DNA of 64,000 nt from Nesterenkonia sp. LB17 (lineage in GTDB: Bacteria; Actinomycetota; Actinomycetes; Actinomycetales; Micrococcaceae): NCBI RefSeq assembly GCF_022565915.1, contig NZ_JAJOYX010000002.1:380293-444292 (forward strand). The letters run 5' to 3'. Within the stretch, counting starts at the first letter, position 1. Each line of letters starts with the position of its first letter. The notes below the pieces were generated by a model. That model was not told the DNA's origin, searched no databases, and was given only the letters and a program-made list of their open reading frames with translations. Shown piece after piece: positions 54,765 to 64,000 of this stretch. Position numbers and translations under genes: made by a program.

Positions 54765-55722
54765 AGGGGTCGATCCAGAGCCCGATGAACAGCAGGGTGA
54801 GGTAGAGGATCGAGAGGTGGAAGACCTTCATGGCCTTCTTGTCCGTGAGGGTGCCGTTCTCGGCCTGCCGGTGCAGCACATGCGCCTCGTAGATGAACCA
54901 GGCCCCCGAGGCCAGCGCGAAGGCGGTGTAGGTGATGCCGGCCCAGCCCATCGGGATCAGCAGCAGCGAACACATCACGGTCGCCCAGGCGTAGAGCACC
55001 ACCTGCACTGAGACGGTCTTTGCGGTGGCGACGGCGCCGAGCATGGGCACATGCGCGGTCTGGTAGTCGGTCCGGTACTTCATCGACAACGGCCAGTAGT
55101 GCGGCGGGGTCCAGAGGAAGATGATCACGAACAGCACCACCGCGGGCCATTCGAGCGTCTCGCGAACGGCGGCCCAGGCGATGACCACAGGGAAGCACCC
55201 CGCGATGCCGCCCCAGATGATGTTCTGCTCGGTGCGGCGCTTGAGGATGATCGTGTAGACCACGACGTAGAAGAAGATCGCCGCTGCGCCGAGTCCTGCG
55301 GCCAGCGGATTGGTGCCGAACCAGAGGACCGCGATCGCGGCGGCACCCAGCACCGAGGCGAAGATGAGCGCCTCGCGGGGGCTGAGCTCGCCGGTGACCA
55401 GCGGACGCTTCTTGGTCCGGTTCATCAGCTTGTCCATATCGCGATCGATATAGCAGTTGAACGCTCCGGCGGATCCGGCAGCCATGGCGCCGCCGACCAG
55501 CGTGGCCAGCGCCAGCCAGAAATCGGGGACGCCCTGCTGCGCGAAGAACATGGTGGGCAGGGTGGTGACCAGCAGCAGCTCGATGACGCGCGGCTTGGTC
55601 AGGGACCAATAGGCGGCCACCTTGCGTCGCCATTGAGGCTGCGAAGCCTCCGCGCCTGGGGCAGCAGAAGCTGCTCGGGCTGCGGAATCGCCGGTTGGGG
55701 CGACAGAAGTCTGTTGGGTCAC
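54739..55722 (-). CDS. ctaB: Protoheme IX farnesyltransferase
   Basis: This is a 327-residue UbiA-type membrane prenyltransferase that makes heme O from heme B, for cytochrome oxidase. It has the first Asp-rich motif [20 protein letters not shown] (N-x-3-D-x-3-D) and a second, less complete acidic region, with nine membrane helices. The Ala/Gln-rich N-terminus (about 1-35) is non-conserved. It partly overlaps the CBS-like gene at its 3' end. Confidence 0.95.
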   Translation of the reverse strand: MTQQTSVAPTGDSAARAASAAPGAEASQPQWRRKVAAYWSLTKPRVIELLLVTTLPTMFFAQQGVPDFWLALATLVGGAMAAGSAGAFNCYIDRDMDKLMNRTKKRPLVTGELSPREALIFASVLGAAAIAVLWFGTNPLAAGLGAAAIFFYVVVYTIILKRRTEQNIIWGGIAGCFPVVIAWAAVRETLEWPAVVLFVIIFLWTPPHYWPLSMKYRTDYQTAHVPMLGAVATAKTVSVQVVLYAWATVMCSLLLIPMGWAGITYTAFALASGAWFIYEAHVLHRQAENGTLTDKKAMKVFHLSILYLTLLFIGLWIDPFIGSPLMG

Positions 55723-55895
55723 GTCTCAGCTCACATGGGGTCGAGGTGCACTCGTCGTCGTCGTTCAGTGTACCGGTCGCGAAAGAGGTCAGGAGGGTCG
55801 ACCGGCCTGTTCGACGAATTATTTCTACATGCGGTAGAAGTAGCGGCGGCGTGGCGCGGCCCGGCGGTGCGAGTCCTCGCCGTGCGGCCTCGGAC

Positions 55896-57977
55896 TCAGG
55901 CGTCGATGCGGCCTCGGTCCAGCGCCTGGGACCCTTCGATGATGAAGTCCTTGCGGGGCGCGACCACCGAACCCATGAGCAGATCGAACACCCGTTCGGC
56001 TGCTTCGGCGTCCTGGACCCGGATTCGACGCAGCGCACGGTGCTGTGGGTCCATGGTCGTCTCGGAGAGCTGGTCGGCGTCCATCTCGCCGAGACCCTTG
56101 TACCGCTGGATCGGCTCCTTGTAGTTCAGCCCGTCCTGTTCCAGCTGGGCAAGGAGCCGATTCAGCTCCGCCTCGGAGTAGGTGTACCTGACCTCGTTCG
56201 CCCTGCGGCCCTGGTGGATGATCTCCACCCGGTGCAGCGGGGGCACCGCGGCGAAGACCCGACCGTCCTCGATCAGGGGGCGCATGTAGCGGAAGAACAG
56301 GGTCAGCAGCAGGGTGCGGATATGGGCGCCGTCGACGTCGGCATCGGTCATCAGCACGACCTTGCCGTAGCGGGCGGCGTCGAGGTCGAAGGACCGCCCG
56401 GAGCCTGCTCCGATGACCTGCAGCAGGGCGGCGCACTCGGTGTTCGAGAGCATGTCCGCCACCGAGGCCTTCTGGACGTTGAGGATCTTGCCTCGGATCG
56501 GCAGCAGCGCCTGGAAGTCGGAGGAGCGGGCCAGTTTCGCGGTGCCCAGGGCGGAGTCGCCCTCGACGATGAACAGCTCGGTCTCCGCCACGCCCTTGGA
56601 GCGGCACTCCACGAGTTTGGCCGGCATCGAGGAGGTCTCCAGCGCGTTCTTCCGACGCTGGGTCTCTTTGTGCATCCTTGCGGAGATGCGGGACTTCATC
56701 TCTGCGACGACCTTCTCCAGGACCGCGGTCGCCTGCTGCTTGTCACCCCGCTTGGTGGAGCTGAGCCGGGCCTCGAGCTCCTTGCTGACCACTTTGGAGA
56801 CGATCTGGCGGGCCGCGGGTGTGCCGAGGATCTCCTTGGTCTGCCCCTCGAACTGGGGCTCTGCGATGCGCACGGTCACCACCGCGGTGAGTCCGGCCAG
56901 CACGTCGTCCTTCTCGAGCTTGTCGCTGCCAGCCTTGAGCTTGCGCGCATTCGACTCCACCGTCTTGCGCAGGGACTTCAGCAGCGCCTGTTCGAAGCCG
57001 GTCAGGTGGGTGCCGCCCTTGGGAGTGGCGATGATGTTCACGAAGCTGCGCACGGTGGTGTCATACCCGATCCCCCAGCGCAGCGCGATGTCGACCTCGC
57101 AGTCGCGCTCCACGTCCTCCATGTGGCTGCGTCCGTCGGCGGCGAGCACCGGAATCCGTTCGGTGAACTTCCCATGCCCCTGGAGGCGCCAGATGTCGGT
57201 GACCGAGGCATCGGCAGAGAGGTGATCGGCGAACTCGCTGATGCCGCCGTCGTACTGGAAGACCTCTTCCAGGGGCTCCGGGCCACGCTCGTCACGCACG
57301 GTGATGCGCAGTCCCGGCACCAGGAATGCCGTCTGCCGGGCGCGATTGGCGATCTCGATGTCGTTGAAGCCGGCGTCGGAGGTGAAGATCTGGCGATCGG
57401 ACCAGTACCGGATGGTCGTTCCGGTGACCCCGCGCTTGGCCTTGCCGATGATGTCCAGCGGCGAGCCGTCCAGGGCGGGGGTGAACTCCGCGTCGGGGTC
57501 GGGGCGGGAACCGGAGAAGACTCCGGGCTCGCCGCGCCGGAAGGACAGCTGGTGGACCTTCCCGCCGCGGGTCACCTGGGCGTCCAGGCGAGCCGAGAGC
57601 GCGTTGACCACCGACGCCCCGACACCGTGGAGACCACCCACGGCGTTGTACGAGCCGCCGCCGAACTTGCCGCCGGCGTGGAGCTTGGTGAAGACCACTT
57701 CCAGGCCGGAGAGCCCGGTACGCGGTTCGATGTCCACCGGGATGCCGCGACCGTCGTCGCTGACCTCGACCGAATCGTCCGGGTACAGGGTGATGTTGAT
57801 GGTGGAGGCGTGGCCGGCCAGAGCCTCGTCCACGGAGTTGTCGATGATCTCCCAGAGGCAGTGCATGAGTCCGCGCGAGTCGGTCGAGCCGATGTACATC
57901 CCGGGACGCTTGCGAACAGCTTCGAGACCTTCGAGCACCGACAGATGCCGGGCGTCATACTCCGAGCGCTTGGCCAC
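55896..57977 (-). CDS. parE: DNA topoisomerase IV subunit B
   Basis: This is a 693-residue type IIA topoisomerase B subunit. The GHKL ATPase starts GLEAVRKRPGMYIGSTDSRG, with EIIDNSVDEA and GRGIPVDIEPRTG; the TOPRIM domain follows with EGDSALGTAKLARSS and VVLMTDADVDGAHIRTLLL, ending in FRYMRPLIEDG. ParE rather than GyrB is favoured by the length and the location next to the sigma factor gene, as in many actinobacteria. It works with ParC to unlink chromosomes. Confidence 0.92.
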   Translation of the reverse strand: MAKRSEYDARHLSVLEGLEAVRKRPGMYIGSTDSRGLMHCLWEIIDNSVDEALAGHASTINITLYPDDSVEVSDDGRGIPVDIEPRTGLSGLEVVFTKLHAGGKFGGGSYNAVGGLHGVGASVVNALSARLDAQVTRGGKVHQLSFRRGEPGVFSGSRPDPDAEFTPALDGSPLDIIGKAKRGVTGTTIRYWSDRQIFTSDAGFNDIEIANRARQTAFLVPGLRITVRDERGPEPLEEVFQYDGGISEFADHLSADASVTDIWRLQGHGKFTERIPVLAADGRSHMEDVERDCEVDIALRWGIGYDTTVRSFVNIIATPKGGTHLTGFEQALLKSLRKTVESNARKLKAGSDKLEKDDVLAGLTAVVTVRIAEPQFEGQTKEILGTPAARQIVSKVVSKELEARLSSTKRGDKQQATAVLEKVVAEMKSRISARMHKETQRRKNALETSSMPAKLVECRSKGVAETELFIVEGDSALGTAKLARSSDFQALLPIRGKILNVQKASVADMLSNTECAALLQVIGAGSGRSFDLDAARYGKVVLMTDADVDGAHIRTLLLTLFFRYMRPLIEDGRVFAAVPPLHRVEIIHQGRRANEVRYTYSEAELNRLLAQLEQDGLNYKEPIQRYKGLGEMDADQLSETTMDPQHRALRRIRVQDAEAAERVFDLLMGSVVAPRKDFIIEGSQALDRGRIDA

Positions 57978-58207
57978 GCAGTGTCCTCCTGTGGTGGGGG
58001 TGAATCAGTGTCATCGTAAGCGCGCGCGGCTCCGTGGCCGCGCAGAAGCGCCGCAGTCGGTACGCGCACAGCGAAAGCACGGCGGTTTCGGGGTGCTGCT
58101 GTGAATGAAACAGCCCGGTTCGTGGTTCTATTGAACACCAAGAGATCCCGGGTCGGGCCTTCCCGGCTGCGGGACCTCTGGAGAATAGACCTGAGGAGGC
58201 GAAGAGC
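57978..58207. other. Divergent intergenic region parE / DUF7455
   Basis: 230 bases holding the upstream regions of parE (minus) and the DUF7455 gene (plus). CTGAGGAGGC at 58191-58200 is the Shine-Dalgarno region of the latter. No other clear site found. Confidence 0.5.
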
Positions 58208-58423
58208 ATGACCGGCACAACTGGCACCGTGGAAAACCAGCCCACTACCTTGACTGCCCTTGACCGTTGCGACCGCTGCGGAGCACAGGCTTACGTGCGA
58301 GCGGCGCTCACATCCGGTGTTCTGCTCTTCTGCAATCACCACGGCCGGCAGGTCGAAGATTCGCTGCGACCAAAGACCGTCGAGTGGATCGATGAATCAG
58401 ATCGGCTCGTGACTGCCAAGTAG
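58208..58423 (+). CDS. DUF7455 small zinc-like protein
   Basis: This 71-residue actinobacterial protein has a CDRCGAQAYVRA knuckle (21-32) and a C-terminal partner LLFCNHHG (40-47), together a CxxC...CxxH zinc site. It is conserved next to the principal sigma factor gene in many actinobacteria. Function unknown. AGGAGG lies upstream. A strong terminator follows. Confidence 0.9.
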   Translation: MTGTTGTVENQPTTLTALDRCDRCGAQAYVRAALTSGVLLFCNHHGRQVEDSLRPKTVEWIDESDRLVTAK

Positions 58424-58439
58424 CACGCAGCACCAGACG

Positions 58440-58482
58440 AAGAAGGGTGCGGCCCGGAGAAATCCGGGCCGCACCCTTCTTC
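58440..58482. terminator. Bidirectional terminator between DUF7455 and the sigma factor gene
   Basis: AAGAAGGGTGCGGCCCGGA pairs perfectly with TCCGGGCCGCACCCTTCTT around a GAAA tetraloop: a 19-bp stem flanked by A and T runs on both strands, stopping the two convergent genes. Confidence 0.95.
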
Positions 58483-58498
58483 TATGTCCGGCTCAGAC

Positions 58499-59962
<1,464 letters not shown>

Positions 59963-60175
59963 GGTGACCTTCCGACTTAGACATATGGTGCAGATGCGAT
60001 GAACTTGTCGGTCAACACACCTATGACCCTGTCAAGGCCATTGTAAAAATCATACTTGTCTGAGGAGCTGTCAACAGCCCCTCGGTGGGTATGATCCTAC
60101 GATGGTTGCAGGGTCTCAATGCATCACAACATAGCTTGTTCCGCCCGCATTCCCAATCTGAGCGTCTTTTCCGGG
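59963..60175. other. sigA upstream region
   Basis: About 210 bases. The minus strand has TTGACA near 60069-60074 and a TATGAT 14 bases downstream, an imperfectly spaced promoter candidate; another TTGACA occurs near 60035. Assignment uncertain. Confidence 0.35.
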
Positions 60176-61474
60176 TCAGTCGGCGCTCGGAACGGCGCTC
60201 CTTGCCCAGGACCAGCTGTGCTGCTTGACGCGGGCCCATAGACACACGCCCTTGAGCTGCATCAGTCGCTCGATGAGCCGGCTGAACTCGTTCTCGGGGA
60301 ATTCCTGCAGGCACCGATCGATGAAGGATCCGGCTGCGCTGCCTCGGCCTCTGGCCCATTCGATCCACGCCATGAGGCACAGCAGGTTCTCCCGCTCGGC
60401 GGCTCGGGCATAGGGCACCAGGTCGCCGAGGACTGCTTCGAGCGCGTCGACGCGTTCCCAGTCGGGGCGAGAATGGGTCTCACCGAGGAAGGACGCGGCA
60501 TAGCGCCGCAGCATGTGTTGTTCCGCGCTGTCCATGGGAGCCTCTTCGACGCCCTGCCGATGGCGCAGCCCGATGATGGCGTGATCGAGTCCCAGCGTGG
60601 CCAGCGGAATGAGCAGGTCCCGGTCGAACCCGGTGTGCAGCTGCCCGAGGAGCTCTCTGAGGCGCGCAGCGTCCGCTCTGAGCTCTTGGCGCGTGCGTGC
60701 CCGCGTGCCCTCCCGCGGCGCGGGGGCAGTGCGGGACGCGTGCTCACCTGCGTCCAGCTGCTGACACAGCGCGAGGTCCCAGGCTTCCAGCCGACGACGC
60801 AGCCTCCCTTCGTGACTCTGCGGATCGTGCTGCCGCCGGGCTTCTCCGAGGAGGACTTCCAGCGCCGGGTCAGCGGCCGGCGCGCGCTCGAGAAACGAGA
60901 CGGCCGCCTGGTCCAGGGGCTGGGACTCCCGGCGGGAGGTGTGGCCGGGGAGACCTCCCAGCGTGGGAATCCGGAGATCCTCGATGCGGCGGCCCGGAAG
61001 GGCGTCGCCGCGTGGGTCTGCACCGAGCGGGTCGCGGACGTGGCCCGCGCAGACGAACCAGGCCTGGACGATCCGGACGCAGTACTCGGAGTCGAGCATG
61101 ATCCGCAGCGCTTTCAGGCAGGAGCGCCACGCCTCGTCCTGGGTCGCAGAAGCAGGGCCGTCGCCGATCAGCACGACCAGGGCCGCCTCGGGTGCCGGAG
61201 AGGATCCCTCCCCCGCCAGACAGTCGGCGATGAGCCGGGCGGAGCTGAAGGGTTCGCGCAGGGCCGGCGTCAGATCGATCCGCATGTGGCCACCGGTGTA
61301 GCCGTTGAGCAGCCCGATGACGACGAGGGACTCGCGCGGCAGCCTTCCGAAGGTGTGCCGCACCAGGGCCAGGCAGTCCCCCGGCTTCTGGATGTCGAGC
61401 GGACCCTGAGGAGGCGCTGGCCTGCCCTGAATCGAGCCGTCGAGCGGATGCTGTGCGTGGGTGTGTGCGTCCAT
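60176..61474 (-). CDS. DUF4192 protein
   Basis: This is a 432-residue actinobacterial DUF4192 protein. The core begins PGDCLALVRHTFGRLPRESL and VVIGLLNGYTGGHMRIDL, with ALVVLIGDGPASATQDEAW. Function unknown; members occur throughout Actinobacteria near sigA. The C-terminal half is helical, with CLMAWIEWARGRGSAAGSFI near the end. Transcribed away from sigA. Confidence 0.85.
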   Translation of the reverse strand: MDAHTHAQHPLDGSIQGRPAPPQGPLDIQKPGDCLALVRHTFGRLPRESLVVIGLLNGYTGGHMRIDLTPALREPFSSARLIADCLAGEGSSPAPEAALVVLIGDGPASATQDEAWRSCLKALRIMLDSEYCVRIVQAWFVCAGHVRDPLGADPRGDALPGRRIEDLRIPTLGGLPGHTSRRESQPLDQAAVSFLERAPAADPALEVLLGEARRQHDPQSHEGRLRRRLEAWDLALCQQLDAGEHASRTAPAPREGTRARTRQELRADAARLRELLGQLHTGFDRDLLIPLATLGLDHAIIGLRHRQGVEEAPMDSAEQHMLRRYAASFLGETHSRPDWERVDALEAVLGDLVPYARAAERENLLCLMAWIEWARGRGSAAGSFIDRCLQEFPENEFSRLIERLMQLKGVCLWARVKQHSWSWARSAVPSAD

Positions 61475-61609
61475 GAAGCCAGCGTGATCGCATCACCCGG
61501 CAACCGAGCCGTGCAGCGGCTGGCTGTGGAGGTCACCGCTGTCGGGGTCCAGCTGGCCGTCACTGGGGAAAACCCGGCACCCCGCCGGAGCCTCCGTCGG
61601 GCGCAGCCG

Positions 61610-62821
61610 CTATTCGCGGCGGTCGTGATCTTCCGGCTCGGTCTCGGGGCTCTCCGGGTGGTCCTCCGGGTGGTCCTCCGGGGCAGAGTCGACCGGATCG
61701 GAGTCCTGGGCGGCAGCCGGATCAGACTCCCCTGCGGGCTCAGACTCCCCTGCCGGACCCGTCGGGGACTCCCCGAGCAGACCCTCGATCGAGCCGGCGC
61801 GAGCGGCTTCGGCGTCGGCAGCTGGATCGTGATGGCGCAGATACGCCTCCACGGCGGCACCGAGCTCCTCAGCGTCGGGCACCGCGTCGTCGTCCTTGAC
61901 CAGCAGCGACCGCTGCTGCGGGGTGGCGTACTCGTCGAAGTTGCGCTCGAGCCGGTCCACCATGCCTTGGATCTCAGAGTTCTGCTCCACCTGCCGGGAG
62001 ATGTCCTGCTCCACCATCCGCGAGGACTCGCGCAGCTCGTCGGTGGGCAGCATCAGTTCCAGCGCCGCACCTGCGTATTCCAGAGCGGCCACCGCAGCAT
62101 GCGGGAACCGTCCTCCGGCGAGGTAGTGCGGGACGTGCAGCGTATAGCCCACCACGTCGCGATCCGCCTCGGCGACGCGCAGCTCCAGGAACTGGCTCAG
62201 TCCGGCCTCGATCTGCGCGCTGGGACCCCAGGTGGAGATGCCCTCGATGAGGTCCGTTCGGTTGCCATGGGCCGTCACTCCGATCGGACGGGTGTGCGGG
62301 GTCGGCAGCCCGAGCGCGTCCACCAGCACCACGAGCTTCACATCGAGGCGGTCCACGAGCTGCAGCACCGCAGAGGACACCCGTTCCCACTGGTAGTCGG
62401 GCTCGTCACCGGTCAGGAAGAGGAACGGTCGGCCCAGGGCGTCGCGCACCTCGTAGAGCTCCAACGAGGGCGCCTCGAAATTGCTGAACCGGTTGTCCGT
62501 GAAGGTGATCTGCGGGCGCCGGGACCGGTAGTCGAAGAGCTCATCGACGTCGAAGCTGGCAAGCCGCCGATGCGGCAGCGTGCCGAGCAGGGATTCGGAG
62601 ACCTGCTCGCTGAGGCTGCCCGCATCGGTGTGGCCGGACCAGGACACCAGCAGGCTCAGCCGCTCTGCGGGTGGCTGGTCCGTGCGGAGCACCAGGGCGC
62701 CGCCTTCGGCGCTCACGCTGGACTCATGCCCGTCCTGGGCGCCGAGGTTGATGGAGGAGTTCGACTCATCATCTCCATCGGCTGCGGGATGGACATGCAG
62801 CAGATCCAGGGGGTCCTTCAC
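61610..62821 (-). CDS. PAC2-family protein (proteasome-assembly chaperone-like)
   Basis: This is a 403-residue PAC2-domain protein. Core about 35-280: LLVSWSGHTDAGSLSEQVSE and RLASFDVDELFDYRSRRPQI, then FLTGDEPDYQWERVSSAVLQ. The C-terminus is acidic and low-complexity (PAGESEPAGESDPAAAQDSD). PAC2 proteins relate to eukaryotic proteasome assembly chaperones; the actinobacterial role is unclear. GTG start at 62821. Confidence 0.9.
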   Translation of the reverse strand: MKDPLDLLHVHPAADGDDESNSSINLGAQDGHESSVSAEGGALVLRTDQPPAERLSLLVSWSGHTDAGSLSEQVSESLLGTLPHRRLASFDVDELFDYRSRRPQITFTDNRFSNFEAPSLELYEVRDALGRPFLFLTGDEPDYQWERVSSAVLQLVDRLDVKLVVLVDALGLPTPHTRPIGVTAHGNRTDLIEGISTWGPSAQIEAGLSQFLELRVAEADRDVVGYTLHVPHYLAGGRFPHAAVAALEYAGAALELMLPTDELRESSRMVEQDISRQVEQNSEIQGMVDRLERNFDEYATPQQRSLLVKDDDAVPDAEELGAAVEAYLRHHDPAADAEAARAGSIEGLLGESPTGPAGESEPAGESDPAAAQDSDPVDSAPEDHPEDHPESPETEPEDHDRRE

Positions 62822-63020
62822 CTGAGGGGTCCTCTTTCCGATATGGGGTCCGAGCCTCGTCGGTCACGCTGGTCGCAGCCGGGTCAGCTCAGTGAGTCGT
62901 ATATACAACAGGATGCCACCTGCGGGCATTCCCGCATGGAAGTTGGTTAGGATCGATGATCAAGAAGAACCAAGACGACCTATCCCGATTCCACCATCCC
63001 AGGAATCAGACAGGACCACT
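62822..63020. other. Intergenic region PAC2 / pepA
   Basis: About 200 bases between divergent genes. The stretch around 62900-62912 (ATATACAAC) is AT-rich for this region and could be a promoter. No other site recognised. Confidence 0.35.
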
Positions 63021-64000
63021 GTGATCCACGATTTCCAGCCCAGCCTCTCCGCCGTCTCCACCTCCGTCGAGAAGACCGACACCGACGCCCTCGTGCTCGG
63101 CGTCGCCAAGGGACCCCAGGGGCCGATCCTGCTCCCCAATCCGCTCGCCGACGATGCCGCCAAGGGCGTGGCGGACTCGCTCAAGGCGCTGGGCGCCACG
63201 GGCGCGGCGGATCAGCTGCTGCGCCTGCCGGGCATGGACGGCTTCGCGTCGGAGACGCTGGTACTCATCGGGGTGGGGCCGCTGACCGGTGAGTCCACCG
63301 GCGGAATCACCCTTGAGGCGCTTCGCCGCGCCGCCGGCTCCGCAGTCCGCCAGCTCGGCAGCATCGGTTCCGTCGCCCTGGCGCTGCCCGCGGCCTCGGT
63401 GGAGCAGGTCGGAGCCATCGCCGAAGGTGCCGCGATAGGCGCGTACTCCTTCAACCACTTCCGCACCTCCGAGGAGTCCCGCTCGGCCACCCCGGTCAGC
63501 GACATCCAGGTGCTGACCGAGCTCAAGGACAAGCAGACCCGGCCCGCCATCGACCGGGCCGTCGTCGTCGGCTCCGCGGTGCGTGCCGCCCGCGACCTGG
63601 TCAACACTCCCCCGAGCCACCTCTACCCGGAGAGCTTCGCCGACGTCGTCTCCGAGCTCGGTGACCGGACCAAGGCCCCGGCTCAGCAGGGCGGCACCGC
63701 ACGGGCCGCGAAGCTCAAGATCAAGGTCTGGGGTGAGAAGGAGCTCGCCCGCGACGGCTTCGGCGGCATCCTCGGCGTCGGCGCCGGGTCCTCCCGCAAG
63801 CCCCGCCTGGTCCGCATGGAACACTCCCCCGCCAAGCCGGTGGCGCACATCGCGCTGGTCGGCAAGGGCATCACCTTCGACTCGGGCGGGCTCTCGCTGA
63901 AGCCTGCCGCCGCGATGACCACGATGAAGCTGGACATGGGTGGTGCGGCCACGGTGGCCGCCGTCGTCCGGGCGGCCGCTGACCTCAACCTGCCGGTCAA
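63021..64000 (+). CDS. pepA: Leucyl aminopeptidase (M17), 5' part only
   Basis: The gene starts at GTG 63021 after AGGACCACT and is open to the window end (326 codons). The N-terminal macro-like domain includes ALVLGVAKGPQGPILLP; NTPPSHLYPESFADVV is the start of the peptidase domain. VGKGITFDSGGLSLKPA and MKLDMGGAATVAAVV carry the first metal-binding Lys and Asp residues of M17 peptidases. The rest lies beyond the window. Confidence 0.93.
   Translation, partial: MIHDFQPSLSAVSTSVEKTDTDALVLGVAKGPQGPILLPNPLADDAAKGVADSLKALGATGAADQLLRLPGMDGFASETLVLIGVGPLTGESTGGITLEALRRAAGSAVRQLGSIGSVALALPAASVEQVGAIAEGAAIGAYSFNHFRTSEESRSATPVSDIQVLTELKDKQTRPAIDRAVVVGSAVRAARDLVNTPPSHLYPESFADVVSELGDRTKAPAQQGGTARAAKLKIKVWGEKELARDGFGGILGVGAGSSRKPRLVRMEHSPAKPVAHIALVGKGITFDSGGLSLKPAAAMTTMKLDMGGAATVAAVVRAAADLNLPV

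Noticed and set aside
55695-58019. A 774-codon plus-strand frame opposite parE and the ctaB 5' end
   Set aside because: Antisense of a clearly conserved topoisomerase gene; no protein-like motif.
60473-62950. An 825-codon plus-strand frame over DUF4192 and PAC2
   Set aside because: Runs antisense through two conserved genes and their spacer; a GC-skew artefact.

Overview
The window is high-GC actinobacterial chromosome, most likely from the Micrococcaceae (an Arthrobacter, Kocuria or Nesterenkonia type organism; inferred from gene content, not proven). The evidence is RbpA, a HelY-type SKI2 helicase, polyprenol-monophosphomannose synthase, a DUF7455 zinc protein, ParE, a principal sigma factor with a long Lys/Ala-rich N-terminus, DUF4192, PAC2 and a leucyl aminopeptidase, plus actinobacterial regulatory motifs. 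Acidic linkers, as in the MalE lipoprotein, would fit a halotolerant species.

Region 1 (1-9.5 kb) is a DNA-restriction island. Three tightly overlapping plus-strand genes encode an N6-adenine methylase-like protein with motif I only, a second methylase-like protein with NPPY but a degenerate motif I, and a GIY-YIG/SF2 helicase. A convergent DUF262 (GmrSD-like) protein with HNH-like and RAMA-like parts and an Mrr-type nuclease follow. Region 2 (9.5-18.1 kb) holds a CoiA-like protein, a 52-residue zinc ribbon, a dead IS3-family element, and a complete minus-strand Tn7-like core, tniQ-tnsC-tnsB-tnsA. A truncated second tnsA lies head to head with the first. The restriction genes lie on the tniQ side, where Tn7-like elements carry cargo, so the island is plausibly cargo.

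Region 3 (18.1-27.4 kb) is a worn mosaic: an MFS pseudogene, MerR regulator and SulP transporter with a MerR-type operator, a small lipoprotein, IS110 and IS3 remnants, a universal stress protein, SdpI-like and PLDc_N-like membrane proteins, a rhomboid protease with a coupled hypothetical gene, and a probable gamma-glutamyltransferase C-terminal remnant.

Region 4 (27.4-64 kb) is dense, very GC-rich core genome: a two-component system, an acyltransferase-like membrane protein, an RlmA-type methyltransferase, NfeD/SPFH proteins, RbpA, Ppm1, an amidohydrolase-like protein, HelY and an MFS exporter. A LacI-controlled alpha-glucosidase and malEFG locus with two matching operators follows; it has no local ABC ATPase. 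Next come glutamate dehydrogenase and an aldehyde dehydrogenase/DUF779 pair with a divergent GAF regulator and a CRP-like site. The rest is YigZ, a GAF-ANTAR protein, a CBS-like protein, CtaB, ParE, DUF7455, the principal sigma factor, DUF4192, PAC2 and the start of pepA, which runs off the window.
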